In this document: in pieces, positions 1 to 8,983 of the stretch | How positions within the stretch are numbered: the stretch's first letter is position 1 | How the letters are laid out: every line of letters begins with the position of its first letter | NCBI GenBank assembly: GCA_963662175.1 | Contig: OY759215.1 | Span: 53,957,213 to 54,021,212 of the forward strand | Origin: Aradus depressus | Lineage: Eukaryota; Arthropoda; Insecta; Hemiptera; Aradidae | Reading direction: 5' to 3' | DNA length: 64,000 bases | Notes under the pieces: model-generated | Told to the model about the DNA's origin: nothing | What the model saw: the letters and a program-made list of their open reading frames with translations, nothing else | Databases searched by the model: none | Made by a program: the position numbers and the translations under genes

Positions 1-2419
1 CGTAAGTTAAGAGTGGAAGTATTAGTGTTTTGTAAAGTAAGGATGTGCATGTGTGTCTGAGTGGTGTATTCCTGTTTATGAGTGGGTAGATGGGCCTGAG
101 TCGTGTGTGTGCTTGTTGGAGTTTTATGTTGATATGTAGGCGCCATGTTAGTCTTGTGTCAAGGTGCACTCCAAGATAGCGCACACCCTGGTCTTTAGGA
201 TTCCATGGAATTGGGAGTTGGTCGATTTGCAGCCTTCTGAGGTGTTCTATCGAGAAGCGGCGTAAAGCGAACACCTTCGCCTCCGTCTTCCCACCGTTCA
301 ACTTAAGCTTCCATTTTCCAAACCACTGGCCGATCTCATCCACCTGGATTTGTAGGGAGTCGATGGCCGCTTCCAGATCTATGTTTTGGCTGAGGATCAA
401 CGTGTCGTCAGCGTAAGTCGCCAAGGTTGCAGAGACTGGTTCTGGCATGTCGTGACAGAACAGATCAAACAAGAGTGGACTGAGGATCGCACCTTGTGGG
501 ACTCCCGCTGATATCTTCTTTCTGGAGCTCAGTGTGTTGTTCACCCTTATTTGGAATGTTCTGTCACGAAGAAAAGAGCTAATGATGTTCTGGATGTATT
601 GCGGAGGCCAGGTCTGTTTTAATTTGAAGAGCAAGCCCTCGTGCCAGACGGTGTCGAAGGCAGCTGCGACGTCCAAGAAGGCTGCTACTGTGTACTGCTT
701 CCGCTCAAAGCCCCCCACAATGGTCTCAGCAACTCTCTGTAGCTGATGGACGGCTGAGTGGTTTGATTTAAACCCAAACTGGTGGGCAGGGATGGTCCCT
801 GCAGTCTCCAGATGACGGAGGAGCCTCTTGTGAATTATTTTCTCAAGAAGTTTTGAGAGGCTATTTAAAAGGCTTATTGGTCTATAGCTGCCTGGATCGT
901 TTTTTGCCTTACCTGGCTTGTGAAATGTTAGAACAACGGCGTTTTTCCAGTCTGCAGGAAAGTAGCCGTGGCGAAGACAGGCGTTGAACACACTTGCCAG
1001 GTAGGCTATGCTCTTCGGAGGAAGCTTCTTCAGCACCAGGTTGGGGATGATGTCTTCACCGGGGGCCTTCTTGATGTGTAGTCGTGTAATGTGGGCGTGT
1101 ATTTCTGATGGTGTGGTATGCTGAATGGGTGCTTCGACTGTGTGAAGTGTATTTGAGAGGTATGATTCAACTGTGATGAGTGTTTCATGATCGTCAGCGT
1201 CTGTCGTTGTGAATTTATTTTCCAAATGGGTCGCCAGTAATTCGGTTTTCTCTTTGTCAGTTGTGGCAGTCATTTGTCCGTCAGTTAAGATGGGTAGGGG
1301 TGTCCTTTGGTTTAGAAGTCGTCGTGTCTCTTTCCATAAGTTGTTGTCGCCCGGGGTCATATCAGTCAAGTATTTTCGATAGTTCGCGATTCTGTCTTTG
1401 TCAAGTTCCCATCGTATGCGTCGGGTCAGGCGATTCAGTTCTCTTTTCTCAAGGGGATCTCTTGTTCTTTGCCAGTGTTGTCGTAGTGTGTTCTTTGTAC
1501 GGATCATATCCATTATGTGTGTTGGTGTCTTGTTGTGGAATAGGTGTCGTTTGTCAGTGAAATGTCGGTATGTTGCTTCATGTACTGAGGTATGTATGGT
1601 TTGTGTGAACGTCCTAACTGCATTGTCAATGTCGTCCGTCGTGCTATAATGATGGGGGACCCCGAGACAGTTCATTCCGTCTTCAAACGTGGACCAGTCG
1701 ATCTTCCCCGTGATCAACCTTGGAAGATATTCCTCCTTCTGTGGCCGTGCTAGGAAGGTGCAGATAACTGGGAGATGGTCTGAGTCTAAGTCGGTCAGTG
1801 TCTCGTGAAACAGGGGCAAGTTAAAGTTGTGTATCAGTCCTATGTCCAGTATGTCGGGTTGGTATGTTCGTTGAGTTGGGTAGAATGTCGGTTCGTCAGG
1901 TGTCGATATTTGTATCCCCAGGTTTTCTGAGATGGATTGTAGTCTAGTCCCGTTGTTATTCTGTCTTCTGCATCCCCATAGCGTGTGTTTGCTGTTGAGG
2001 TCCCCGATCATTATAGTCGGTAGTCCTGTGAAAATATGTTCGAAGTCAGTCTGTACCAGTCTTGTGTTCGGTCGATGGTATGCTGATATGATGTTGAGTG
2101 TGCCGGAGAGTGTGGTGAGGGTGACTCCAACTGCCTCCAAGTTCTGGAGAGGGGGAATGTTAATCTGTGAATGTTTCAGGTGTCGTTTGATGAAAATGCC
2201 AACACCACCGAAACGTGTCGGTCGGTCCAGTCTAAATGAACAGTAGCCAGAGAGTTTGAGTTTGTCTGTCGGTTTGAGGTGGGTCTCAGTTATGCATGCA
2301 ATGTCGACATTATATCGTGATAAAAAGTTGGTTAATGACGGTTGCCTTATCTTTAAGCCGTCCGCATTCCAGTTTAATATAGTTAAATTTTGAAAAGTTC
2401 CCAGATTAGGGTTTGCCAT
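1..2419 (-). CDS. ORF2: AP endonuclease and reverse transcriptase (partial at window edge)
   Basis: Target-primed reverse transcription enzyme of the element. Reading complementary codons from the ATG at 2419 to position 2 gives 806 codons without a stop. N-terminal exonuclease/endonuclease/phosphatase fold: LNWN near residues 15-18, ITETHL near 43-48 with Glu45, GDLNSKH at 139-145, and SDHLP with the catalytic Asp214-His215 pair. Reverse transcriptase: PGEDIIP, YRPISLL, the AGVPQGAILSPLLF block, and the catalytic YADD at residues 669-672 (positions 404-415). The visible part ends in thumb-like sequence LLYKTLILPLLTY, so perhaps 100 residues are missing. The start overlaps the last 14 nt of ORF1 in another frame, which suggests translation by reinitiation or termination coupling (inference). 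No frameshift or missing catalytic residue seen. Confidence 0.92.
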   Translation of the reverse strand, partial: MANPNLGTFQNLTILNWNADGLKIRQPSLTNFLSRYNVDIACITETHLKPTDKLKLSGYCSFRLDRPTRFGGVGIFIKRHLKHSQINIPPLQNLEAVGVTLTTLSGTLNIISAYHRPNTRLVQTDFEHIFTGLPTIMIGDLNSKHTLWGCRRQNNNGTRLQSISENLGIQISTPDEPTFYPTQRTYQPDILDIGLIHNFNLPLFHETLTDLDSDHLPVICTFLARPQKEEYLPRLITGKIDWSTFEDGMNCLGVPHHYSTTDDIDNAVRTFTQTIHTSVHEATYRHFTDKRHLFHNKTPTHIMDMIRTKNTLRQHWQRTRDPLEKRELNRLTRRIRWELDKDRIANYRKYLTDMTPGDNNLWKETRRLLNQRTPLPILTDGQMTATTDKEKTELLATHLENKFTTTDADDHETLITVESYLSNTLHTVEAPIQHTTPSEIHAHITRLHIKKAPGEDIIPNLVLKKLPPKSIAYLASVFNACLRHGYFPADWKNAVVLTFHKPGKAKNDPGSYRPISLLNSLSKLLEKIIHKRLLRHLETAGTIPAHQFGFKSNHSAVHQLQRVAETIVGGFERKQYTVAAFLDVAAAFDTVWHEGLLFKLKQTWPPQYIQNIISSFLRDRTFQIRVNNTLSSRKKISAGVPQGAILSPLLFDLFCHDMPEPVSATLATYADDTLILSQNIDLEAAIDSLQIQVDEIGQWFGKWKLKLNGGKTEAKVFALRRFSIEHLRRLQIDQLPIPWNPKDQGVRYLGVHLDTRLTWRLHINIKLQQAHTRLRPIYPLINRNTPLRHTCTSLLYKTLILPLLTY

Positions 2420-3770
2420 GATTCATCGAAAAAAGGTTAGTGAATAAATTGGATAAGAAAGCTTGGATGTGGGGGATGAATGGTTTGATGAGGTTCATGA
2501 TGAGTCCAGTCAGGTCAGTCGTTGCCTCAGAGCTAATTCCATTGTTTGCAGTATTAGGTTGCGGTGGTGTTGGCCTACTTCGATTTTTGTCAAACCAAAA
2601 GTTCGTAGGTGGTTTGGGCTCCGGGGAGGTAGGTGCGTATGGTGGTGTATTGGGTGTGTTGGCTGAATGTGCGTGTGTGTGTTGCGGAGGTTGATTAGTA
2701 TTAGTGTGAAATGTTTGGCTTGCGGTGGTGCCTGCGGAAGCTGACTGTAGTTGCCGTTTCGGTGGTCGTTTCAGACAGCCTCCAAAGTTGGCGGTATGGT
2801 CGCCCCCACAGTTGGCGCACTTCGGTTTGTCAGTTTTTTGGAAAGGACAAACTTTATAATGGTGATTCCCTGCACACTTAACGCAGGTCGACTCAAGGCG
2901 GCAGTAGTTCTTGGTGTGCCCGAATTTTTGACAGTTCATGCATTGAGGAACGTGCAGGGACCGGCGTCTTTCCTCCACGTGGATCCGACTGTAATATAGT
3001 TTTGTAAGTGAAAATATGGCTTTTCCCTGATCGTTATTAGTCAGTTCGACTGCGCACAATGGCGTGGGCATTTTGTCTCTATTGTGCAACCTGGTGACCG
3101 AAATAACTGGGTAGTGAGGGAGCAATTCATTTTTGACGTCTTCTTCACTGAACGCGTATGGCACACCTCGGAGAATCACCGATACATTTTTAGTTTCTGG
3201 ATTAACATAAGTATAATAGTTAATTTTATGCGTATCGTAGAATTTTGTCAGGGCCCTAAAATCGTCTGACGAGGTCGCTTGAATTTTAATTTTTTCTTTT
3301 AGGCATTGTTTGGTTTCAAACGGTGATGTAGCCACCTTTAATATGTCAGCTGTTATTTCTTTTAGGTTATTGTAACCTACAATAAAAATTGGAGGTATTT
3401 TAATTTTTTTACTATTTTCGGAGTTTGAATCGGCCGGTTGGGGCTTGGAAGTGTCTAAATTGGTTAGAGCGGAATACCTGTTAGAAACTATGACTGGTGA
3501 GTTGTAAGATTTATACCTCTTGGTGACGGCGAGGTGTGAGGCGGGTGTCTCCTGGTCAGGCTGGTCTAGGGTCCTCTTCTTGCCGCTAAGGCCTGGATGG
3601 TCAACGGCCATCGATGCTGTGGCCAGGGGCTGGTGTGGTACCTGTTTGATGTTACTTGGCTGGCTGTGGCTGGCCGTGGGCACTGGTGCACTCTCTTCAA
3701 CCCAGGAAGAGCGCGCCCCGCTGCAACTCATACCGTTTGGTGAAAAGGTCCTCTCCCTGATACTTTTCAC
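2406..3770 (-). CDS. ORF1: gag-like nucleic-acid-binding protein with three zinc knuckles
   Basis: 454 residues, complete from ATG to TAA. The N-terminal ~120 residues are Ser/Pro/Gln-rich and probably disordered. Residues about 127-270 fit the PRE_C2HC/RRM-like gag domain of insect Jockey-type elements (VSVILRGVPYAFSEEDVKNE, then a basic block). Three CCHC-type knuckles follow: C277-x2-C-x4-H-x4-C290, C296-x2-C-x3-H-x4-C308 and C318-x2-C-x3-H-x6-C332. The C-terminal ~120 residues are Pro/Thr/Asn/His-rich. In this family ORF1 packages the element's RNA and assists targeting. Family assignment is firm; exact clade naming would need a tree. Confidence 0.92.
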   Translation of the reverse strand: MKSIRERTFSPNGMSCSGARSSWVEESAPVPTASHSQPSNIKQVPHQPLATASMAVDHPGLSGKKRTLDQPDQETPASHLAVTKRYKSYNSPVIVSNRYSALTNLDTSKPQPADSNSENSKKIKIPPIFIVGYNNLKEITADILKVATSPFETKQCLKEKIKIQATSSDDFRALTKFYDTHKINYYTYVNPETKNVSVILRGVPYAFSEEDVKNELLPHYPVISVTRLHNRDKMPTPLCAVELTNNDQGKAIFSLTKLYYSRIHVEERRRSLHVPQCMNCQKFGHTKNYCRLESTCVKCAGNHHYKVCPFQKTDKPKCANCGGDHTANFGGCLKRPPKRQLQSASAGTTASQTFHTNTNQPPQHTHAHSANTPNTPPYAPTSPEPKPPTNFWFDKNRSRPTPPQPNTANNGISSEATTDLTGLIMNLIKPFIPHIQAFLSNLFTNLFSMNHGKP

Positions 3771-3870
3771 TGTTTCACGTTTTTACAAACACAGTAAAAA
3801 CCGCACTATTAATTATTTTTTTGAAGAGAAATTTTATAACACTATTTTTGTTTAACGTGAACAGCTGATC

Positions 3871-4289
3871 CCAATAATTTAATAAAATTAATACCTACAC
3901 AAAATAAAAATAATTTTATTTTATGCAAGAGGGAATTTCGCTGCATATATTGTAAAATCTAAATCAAATAACGAAATAGATTAGCTATTTTATTTTAGAG
4001 GGATCTTTTGTGGAAGTGAATAAAAATATGCCTCTTTTTGTATAAATTAAAAAAAACTATAAATATTATTTTATAAAAATATAATTTTTTGTTTTGATAA
4101 AATGTGGCAGTCCACCAGTGATCAAAAAAACAATGATTTTAATCAGTATATCACAGTTTGGGAAACACAATCCTCTGGAATACAGGTATATTTATGACAT
4201 TGAATCTTCAGGGCATTAAAATATAATGATAGTAATGAGTAATTAAGTGGTTCAAATTTATTGTTGCAATTCTCTTGGGTGGCTCAGTG
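3871..4289. other. AT-rich stretch between the retrotransposon and the b561 gene
   Basis: No coding signal. It contains the b561 3' end and, on the minus strand, a candidate polyadenylation signal. No recognised repeat. Confidence 0.5.
4257..4262 (-). promoter_or_regulatory. candidate polyadenylation signal of cytochrome b561
   Basis: AATAAA on the minus strand about 30 nt after the b561 stop codon. This would give a very short 3' UTR. In such AT-rich DNA the hexamer can occur by chance, so the assignment rests mainly on position. Confidence 0.4.
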
Positions 4290-4475
4290 TCATCTGATCC
4301 TGTATGTGTATTTGTATGAATTGCTGGTAAGAATACTTAATATGAACAGACAATACAGCACAACGGAGGTTCCAATAATATTCAGAAGAAGCCTTTCTCC
4401 TTCAGAATTACTCTTTCTGAAATGAGAGGAAAAATATATAAATCAATATAAACAAAACAAAATTCACTATTTATA

Positions 4476-4523
<48 letters not shown>

Positions 4524-7500
4524 AAATATCAACCTCATTCCAGTCACAATAGCCGAAGTGCCCAAAATAAAAATGGATATTCCAATCTTTACATGCCACG
4601 GCATTAGGCTTTCTTTAACATTTCTTGGTGTCTTCGGCCAGTAAAAAATAATACAACTGCAAAGAAACTAAAAAAAAAATACAACTATTATCATAAAATG
4701 AAAGAGTTGAATATTAATGTGAAATAGTAATAGGCAGGGTTTGGCGTAGACAGACTCAGCGGATATGTATTTAGGTTACTATAACTGGAAATTAGACTTC
4801 TTGCCTGAAGTATTTGAGAACCTATTGCCAGGAGTCCAATCCAGCTGTGTAGAGAGAGAAAATGGGCTTTTGGTGGAGTGGCAAGATTGCGAACGTCAAT
4901 AATAAAGGAAAGTCCACAAATGGCGCATAAAGTCACGCAGCCGTTGAGAACCAAATGAACCACTTTCAACTTCGACTTCACTATTAGTGGCACCAATCGG
5001 AATGATATAGTGGCTGCAACGAAAAAAAATATATATATAAGTAAATATAGGAAGTAAATACCTAAGTGTACAGAATGTTATGAGAAAGTTTGGCCTTGAG
5101 GTAAGTCAGTTCCCGATCGGTAAGGTTAGTATTTTCGAGACCAAGGCCATCGACCCAAGCCTACTGGGTACCCAAGCTTAATGTTATACACGTCAATGTA
5201 TTATAAAAATGGCTTCTATAGTGTCTTACATGTCTATAGTGTATATTATTAAGGTAGTGTACGGAAGCCATGGTGGCCGTGCGGGCTAGAGCGCAGGTCT
5301 TTGGATGCATGGTCTCACCTTGGTTTGCGGGTTCGAATCCCGTCCGGAATTGTTTTATTTCGTAGATAGAACTCCCTACCGGGGCCATGGATGTCGTAAA
5401 TGACTAGATAAAACAACTTTATAAAAGACATGGCTAATATGCATCGTAAATAAGGCCGAAAAAAAATAATTTTAATCTTTAATACCTATACAAAAGGTTC
5501 TATAGTCTATTCTATATCTTATAAACACTATAGTGTAATATTTTTAAAACATAGTGTATTATTTTTGAAACAATATAGAGGAATATTGAGAAAAAAATAA
5601 AATATAATTCACAGAGTCGGTACAAACATGTGAAGTAAGAAAATCTACCGGACAGTTAAGTCTGCTGGACTATCCTGCAATTGAATGTAGTATGTTTTTT
5701 TTTATTCTTAAAGCTGTCTTATTTTGAATTTTGAGCTTTAAATCCCATGATTTACCTTACGACTCAGTGGTTGTTCTGTAAATTCTGGGATTCCATTTGA
5801 TATTACTATGGAGTTATTTGCATTTGATTAATTTAGTTATCGTGACTCATGCCCGGGCTTTAACTACGAGGTTATAACACCTACTATCAGAGTACTCTTT
5901 CCTAACTCTGGTGGACATGAGGCCGACTCTGCAGTGGGAGTCTTAAATTTTGCCTACCCTAAATTTTTTAGGTCTTTAGATTTTTAGTATCTGACATCAT
6001 ATAGGCTCGGGACCATCGCGTAACGTTCCATTCGAAGGACAGCTTGCTGAAGGTTTTTTCACCTCTCAGATATAAAACTTAAGGACCTGGGCGGTTTCGA
6101 ACCCGCGATCTTGAACTCAGTAAGCACGCACGCTACCTCTGAACCCCTCATCAGTGAATATGGGACCCATGATTTTCCTTTCTTCTGGTTTGCTTTTTCT
6201 AATCCCAAATTACTTAATATTCTTATAATCTGGTTCATAGCAAAGTGAAAAATTGTTTCTTGACGAGTGGCATTCATATTGTCACTTCTAATTGAGGTTT
6301 TTCGTTGCAATATGTTCATACTAAGTAAGCTTAGTTTCTCTTCTTGCTTCAAATGTGGTTCTTAAACCTGTTTATTCAACATAGTGTGTTCTTTAATAAT
6401 TGGTTAGTTATTATTAATTCTAGTGACCAATTATGATAATAATTAGAAAGGCCATAATTTTGTCAGGCGGAATGGAGGTACCACCGATGACCCCACCACA
6501 GCTATGAGTTTGTTTTAAAATAAAATAATAAGCCCTCTCTTCCTCACTCGATTTTATGACTAATTGAGGAGCACCTTAAGGAAGGAAAGAAAAGACCAAG
6601 AAATACAGTTATAATACTTATTGGAAGCTAGTATAGAGTTACTTGCAGCTTGAAAGGAAATAGCTGAATCCAAGAATCATGAAGAATGGGTGCCAACAGT
6701 ATTCATTTTTCAGATTATCTCTTCCTCCAAATCCATCTTTGTAAGCAAAAATCCAGACCAGTGTCAGCATCACTATTGTCAAACCTATCAGCTGAGTTAT
6801 CCAAAACAAATATTTTCGGAAACATTCTACAGCCGACATTTGATCTGTAAAATATAATATATCATTATTAACTCGGTTTACTATCAAACATGTGGTTTTT
6901 ATTATCTTTTGTTGTCTGTTTGTTCGTCTCTCTGTCTGTCCCATCAACAGGGGTAAATGGCTGAAGATATTTCAACGAAACTACAAATTCGAAATCTGCC
7001 TATTCAGGAGTTTTAGGATAGATACGATTTCAGAATCACTGAATTGAGAAGGGGTTTTAGTTGGAGTATAAATACTTTACGTTTCTGCTACCTTAGATTA
7101 AAAAAAAAATCGATTAGACAAACATTCTGCATCAAAATTTTAGATAACTAAAAGCCGATCGACTGGTCATTTGGATCATGCAGTTTAACCCCATTAGTGG
7201 TGCCATCTCTTATCTCAGAAACACACTAAACTACCTGCCCATTCGGCCTTTATCTATTCACCTTATTTTTTATTGAACAAATTTTAGAAAAATAACCAGG
7301 AACTCCCGGAATTGATTCCAGAACCTTTACACCACAAAGCAACCATCTTGTAAAATGAATATTCTTGTTAAAACCTTTAAAATTATGAGCCACACCACAA
7401 AAAATTATATTGATTTTCGTTTATGCTCGGTACAAAAAAAACCTTATTTCACAGCATTAGAAGTAAATATTTATATTATCCCGAAATCACCTCCACCTAT

Positions 7501-8983
7501 AATTTAAATATACCAATGAAATGTAATGGAATATTGATACAAACCGTTGTCAGGCTACATACACAAACCAGATGTGACAGACACTAAAGATCTCTGTACC
7601 CCCACCAAGGTGCTCTTGAGATAACAAACCGAGTAATTATTGGAAACAATACATCTTTCTTTACATATTAGCTTGTTTTTATCTCTTTTCGTAATTATCG
7701 TGCCAATAATAACTTACTAGTTATGTCAAAAGTATTTTTAACAATTTTAAACTTTTAAGGAAGTTCTACAATAAATAGTTAAATCGAAGTAATAATAATA
7801 GTTTTAATCGAAGTAATAACAGTCATAATGATTAATAGATTCGACAGTATCTTTTCAATGTAGAAAGAATTCGAGGTTCTGTCGTGTAAAAGAAAATTCA
7901 AAGTTTGGCCAACGTTTCGATAACTATTTATTTTCTGCTTCAGGGACTTATAATGACTTGAGTGGATGTGTATGGTGAAGGTGTTGTGACGACACAAACT
8001 CACAACACCTTCACCACACACATCCACTCAAGTCATTATAAGGCCCTGAAGAAGAAAATAAATAGTTATCGAAACGTTGGCCAAATTTTGAATTTTCTTT
8101 TACACGACAGAACCTCGAATTCCTTCTACATTAATAACAGTCACTGCAGTCTACATCGCTTGCTTTGGATCTGTTATAGCAGAAGCAAGTTGTAAATTAT
8201 CTTGCTTTTTTAGCGTTTCACAATAGCTTAGAATGTTTTTATAATTATTAGATCCATTTTATTTATATTCTCTCGTCTTAAAACCTCTGAGAAGAGTTCC
8301 GCAAAAATATATTTGAATGTCTTTTTAAGGGACTTCTCTTCAGAAATGTTATTAATTTTTGGTCAATCAGTTTTTTTTATTACCGTCCTTGCACTACTGT
8401 TAGGTATACCGCTGTCAGTGCTGCACAGGGTGTCAAATAGTGGTAGAACATGCCTTCCCTGATCTTCCGCCTTTCAACGAGGCTAGAGTGCAGATTTTGT
8501 GAGAAGAAATCCATGTGTGAGTGCAAGAAGTGGCTTTCGAGTGATAAAAAGCATCGTATTATACGTTACTGATAGTGCAATACTTATTTTTTTAAATCTT
8601 TCCTTATAAGTTTGACTTTACTTAAACAATTTGGAGTTCATACGTTGAGCCAGCAGTTCATGCTGGAAATTTTGCTTGATTCTGTCTATATGGTTATGTA
8701 TGGGTAGATAGGTATACATTTTGAGTAGTCACTCACTACGATGGAAAAAAAAAAAACACCTGTTCCAACAACATATTTCAATGATTACATAACTTATGGT
8801 AAACAAACTCTTATAAACCAACACAGTAAACTCAACTGTCATAAAAAATATTAAACTTCAATTTATAGTTTTCCATGTCTGTATTTATCACTTACTTGAA
8901 TAAACATAATTCCGTGTTTGTTGGTTAGTAAGAAGTGTCAAACTGTCATCATCTGTTTCTTCATCCAAACTGAAACTGTCCAT
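4290..8983 (-). CDS. Cyb561: cytochrome b561 (transmembrane ascorbate-dependent oxidoreductase), 5 coding exons
   Basis: Coding exons in order: 8896-8983, 6647-6844, 4805-5013, 4534-4667, 4290-4416; 756 nt, 251 residues, all phases compatible. The family passes electrons from cytosolic ascorbate across a membrane through two haems, feeding monodehydroascorbate or ferric reduction. The four haem-ligand histidines are present: His81 in CWHPFFMILG, His115 in KVVHLVLNG, His151 in SLHSWIGLL, His190 in LMPWHVKIG. Six hydrophobic helices can be placed. The cytosolic N-terminus has an acidic dileucine-like DDDSLTLL, possibly for endosomal/lysosomal sorting (inference). The ATG at 8981-8983 is chosen because its exon joins in phase to the acceptor at 6844; starting at the internal ATG at 6837-6839 would lose 31 residues. 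Introns 2 and 3 need GC donors. Gene identity is strong; the exact paralogue is not determined. Confidence 0.9.
4479..4521. repeat. 43-nt poly-A run (poly-T on gene strand) in b561 intron 4
   Basis: Uninterrupted A run within the 117-bp last intron (4417-4533), so more than a third of that intron is homopolymer. On the gene strand the T run starts about 12 nt after the donor. Length is likely to vary between individuals and assemblies. Confidence 0.9.
4668..4804 (-). other. predicted GC-AG intron 3 of b561
   Basis: The exon ends CAG and the intron begins GCAAGA; the acceptor is a T-run followed by AG at 4668-4669. The joined reading continues ILQ-FLCS-CIIFYWPK, exactly the spacing expected between these helices in the family. 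No GT near the exon end gives an in-phase join, and a second AG 11 nt downstream would shift the frame. Confidence 0.6.
5258..5415 (+). mobile_element. SINE-2: tRNA-derived short interspersed element
   Basis: The tRNA-like head starts near 5267 with an A-box-like TGGCCGTGCGGGCTAGAGC and has a perfect B box GGTTCGAATCC at 5330-5340. The unrelated tail TTTATTTCGTAGATAGAAC...GGCCATGGATGTCGTAAATGAC is shared with the opposite-strand copy at 37137-37290. It is not a functional tRNA gene: no sound cloverleaf closes and the tail is conserved between copies. Confidence 0.75.
5843..6152 (-). mobile_element. SINE-1: tRNA-derived SINE copy
   Basis: Read on the minus strand: a tRNA-like head with a B box (GGTTCGAAACC class) near 6090-6110, then a ~200-bp body ending near CCCGGGCATGAGTC. 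The body matches copies at 36113-36452, 36687-36995 and 47527-47672. It lies in b561 intron 2 and is moderately diverged, with small deletions. Confidence 0.75.
7857..8132. repeat. fold-back element FB-1 (133-bp arms, 10-bp loop)
   Basis: The arms 7857-7989 and 8000-8132 are nearly identical inverted copies, including GTTATCGAAACGTTGGCC and its complement. They are separated by CGACACAAAC. The symmetric open frames on the two strands here are products of the palindrome, not genes. It lies inside b561 intron 1. Probably a MITE or fold-back transposon; no transposase is seen. Confidence 0.88.

Larger units (their letters stand above)
1..3870 (-). mobile_element. Jockey-clade non-LTR retrotransposon, 5' portion
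   Basis: ORF1 (gag-like) is followed, with a 14-nt overlap, by ORF2 (endonuclease plus reverse transcriptase), the standard Jockey layout. Both frames are free of stops over all sequence in the window, so the copy looks young. The 3' end (end of ORF2, 3' UTR, poly-A) lies beyond position 1. About 100 nt of untranslated leader precede the ORF1 start at 3770. The outer 5' boundary, near 3870, is estimated from where AT-rich host-like sequence begins; I did not identify a target-site duplication. Confidence 0.88.
5014..6646 (-). other. predicted GC-AG intron 2 of b561
   Basis: Donor GCAAGT at 6641-6646, the preferred sequence of GC donors. Acceptor GCAG at 5014-5017. The only nearby GT (2 nt further in) leaves the wrong phase for the next exon. 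The join reads FLSS-S-TISFRLVP and aligns gap-free with b561 proteins. The intron hosts SINE-1 and SINE-2 copies. Confidence 0.65.

Noticed and set aside
534..2246. plus-strand open frames of 60-104 codons
   Set aside because: Antisense shadows of the retrotransposon ORF2, which is open over the whole stretch on the minus strand.
4691..4803. extension of b561 exon past ILQ (ARSLISSYSNL and onward)
   Set aside because: Open by chance; the sequence does not fit the family, and the in-phase next exon joins directly after ILQ.
5267..5345. functional tRNA gene
   Set aside because: Good B box, but the head is followed by a tail shared with the 37 kb copy; it is a SINE-2 head.
7779..8195. pair of similar proteins on opposite strands
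   Set aside because: Mirror translations of the two arms of fold-back FB-1.
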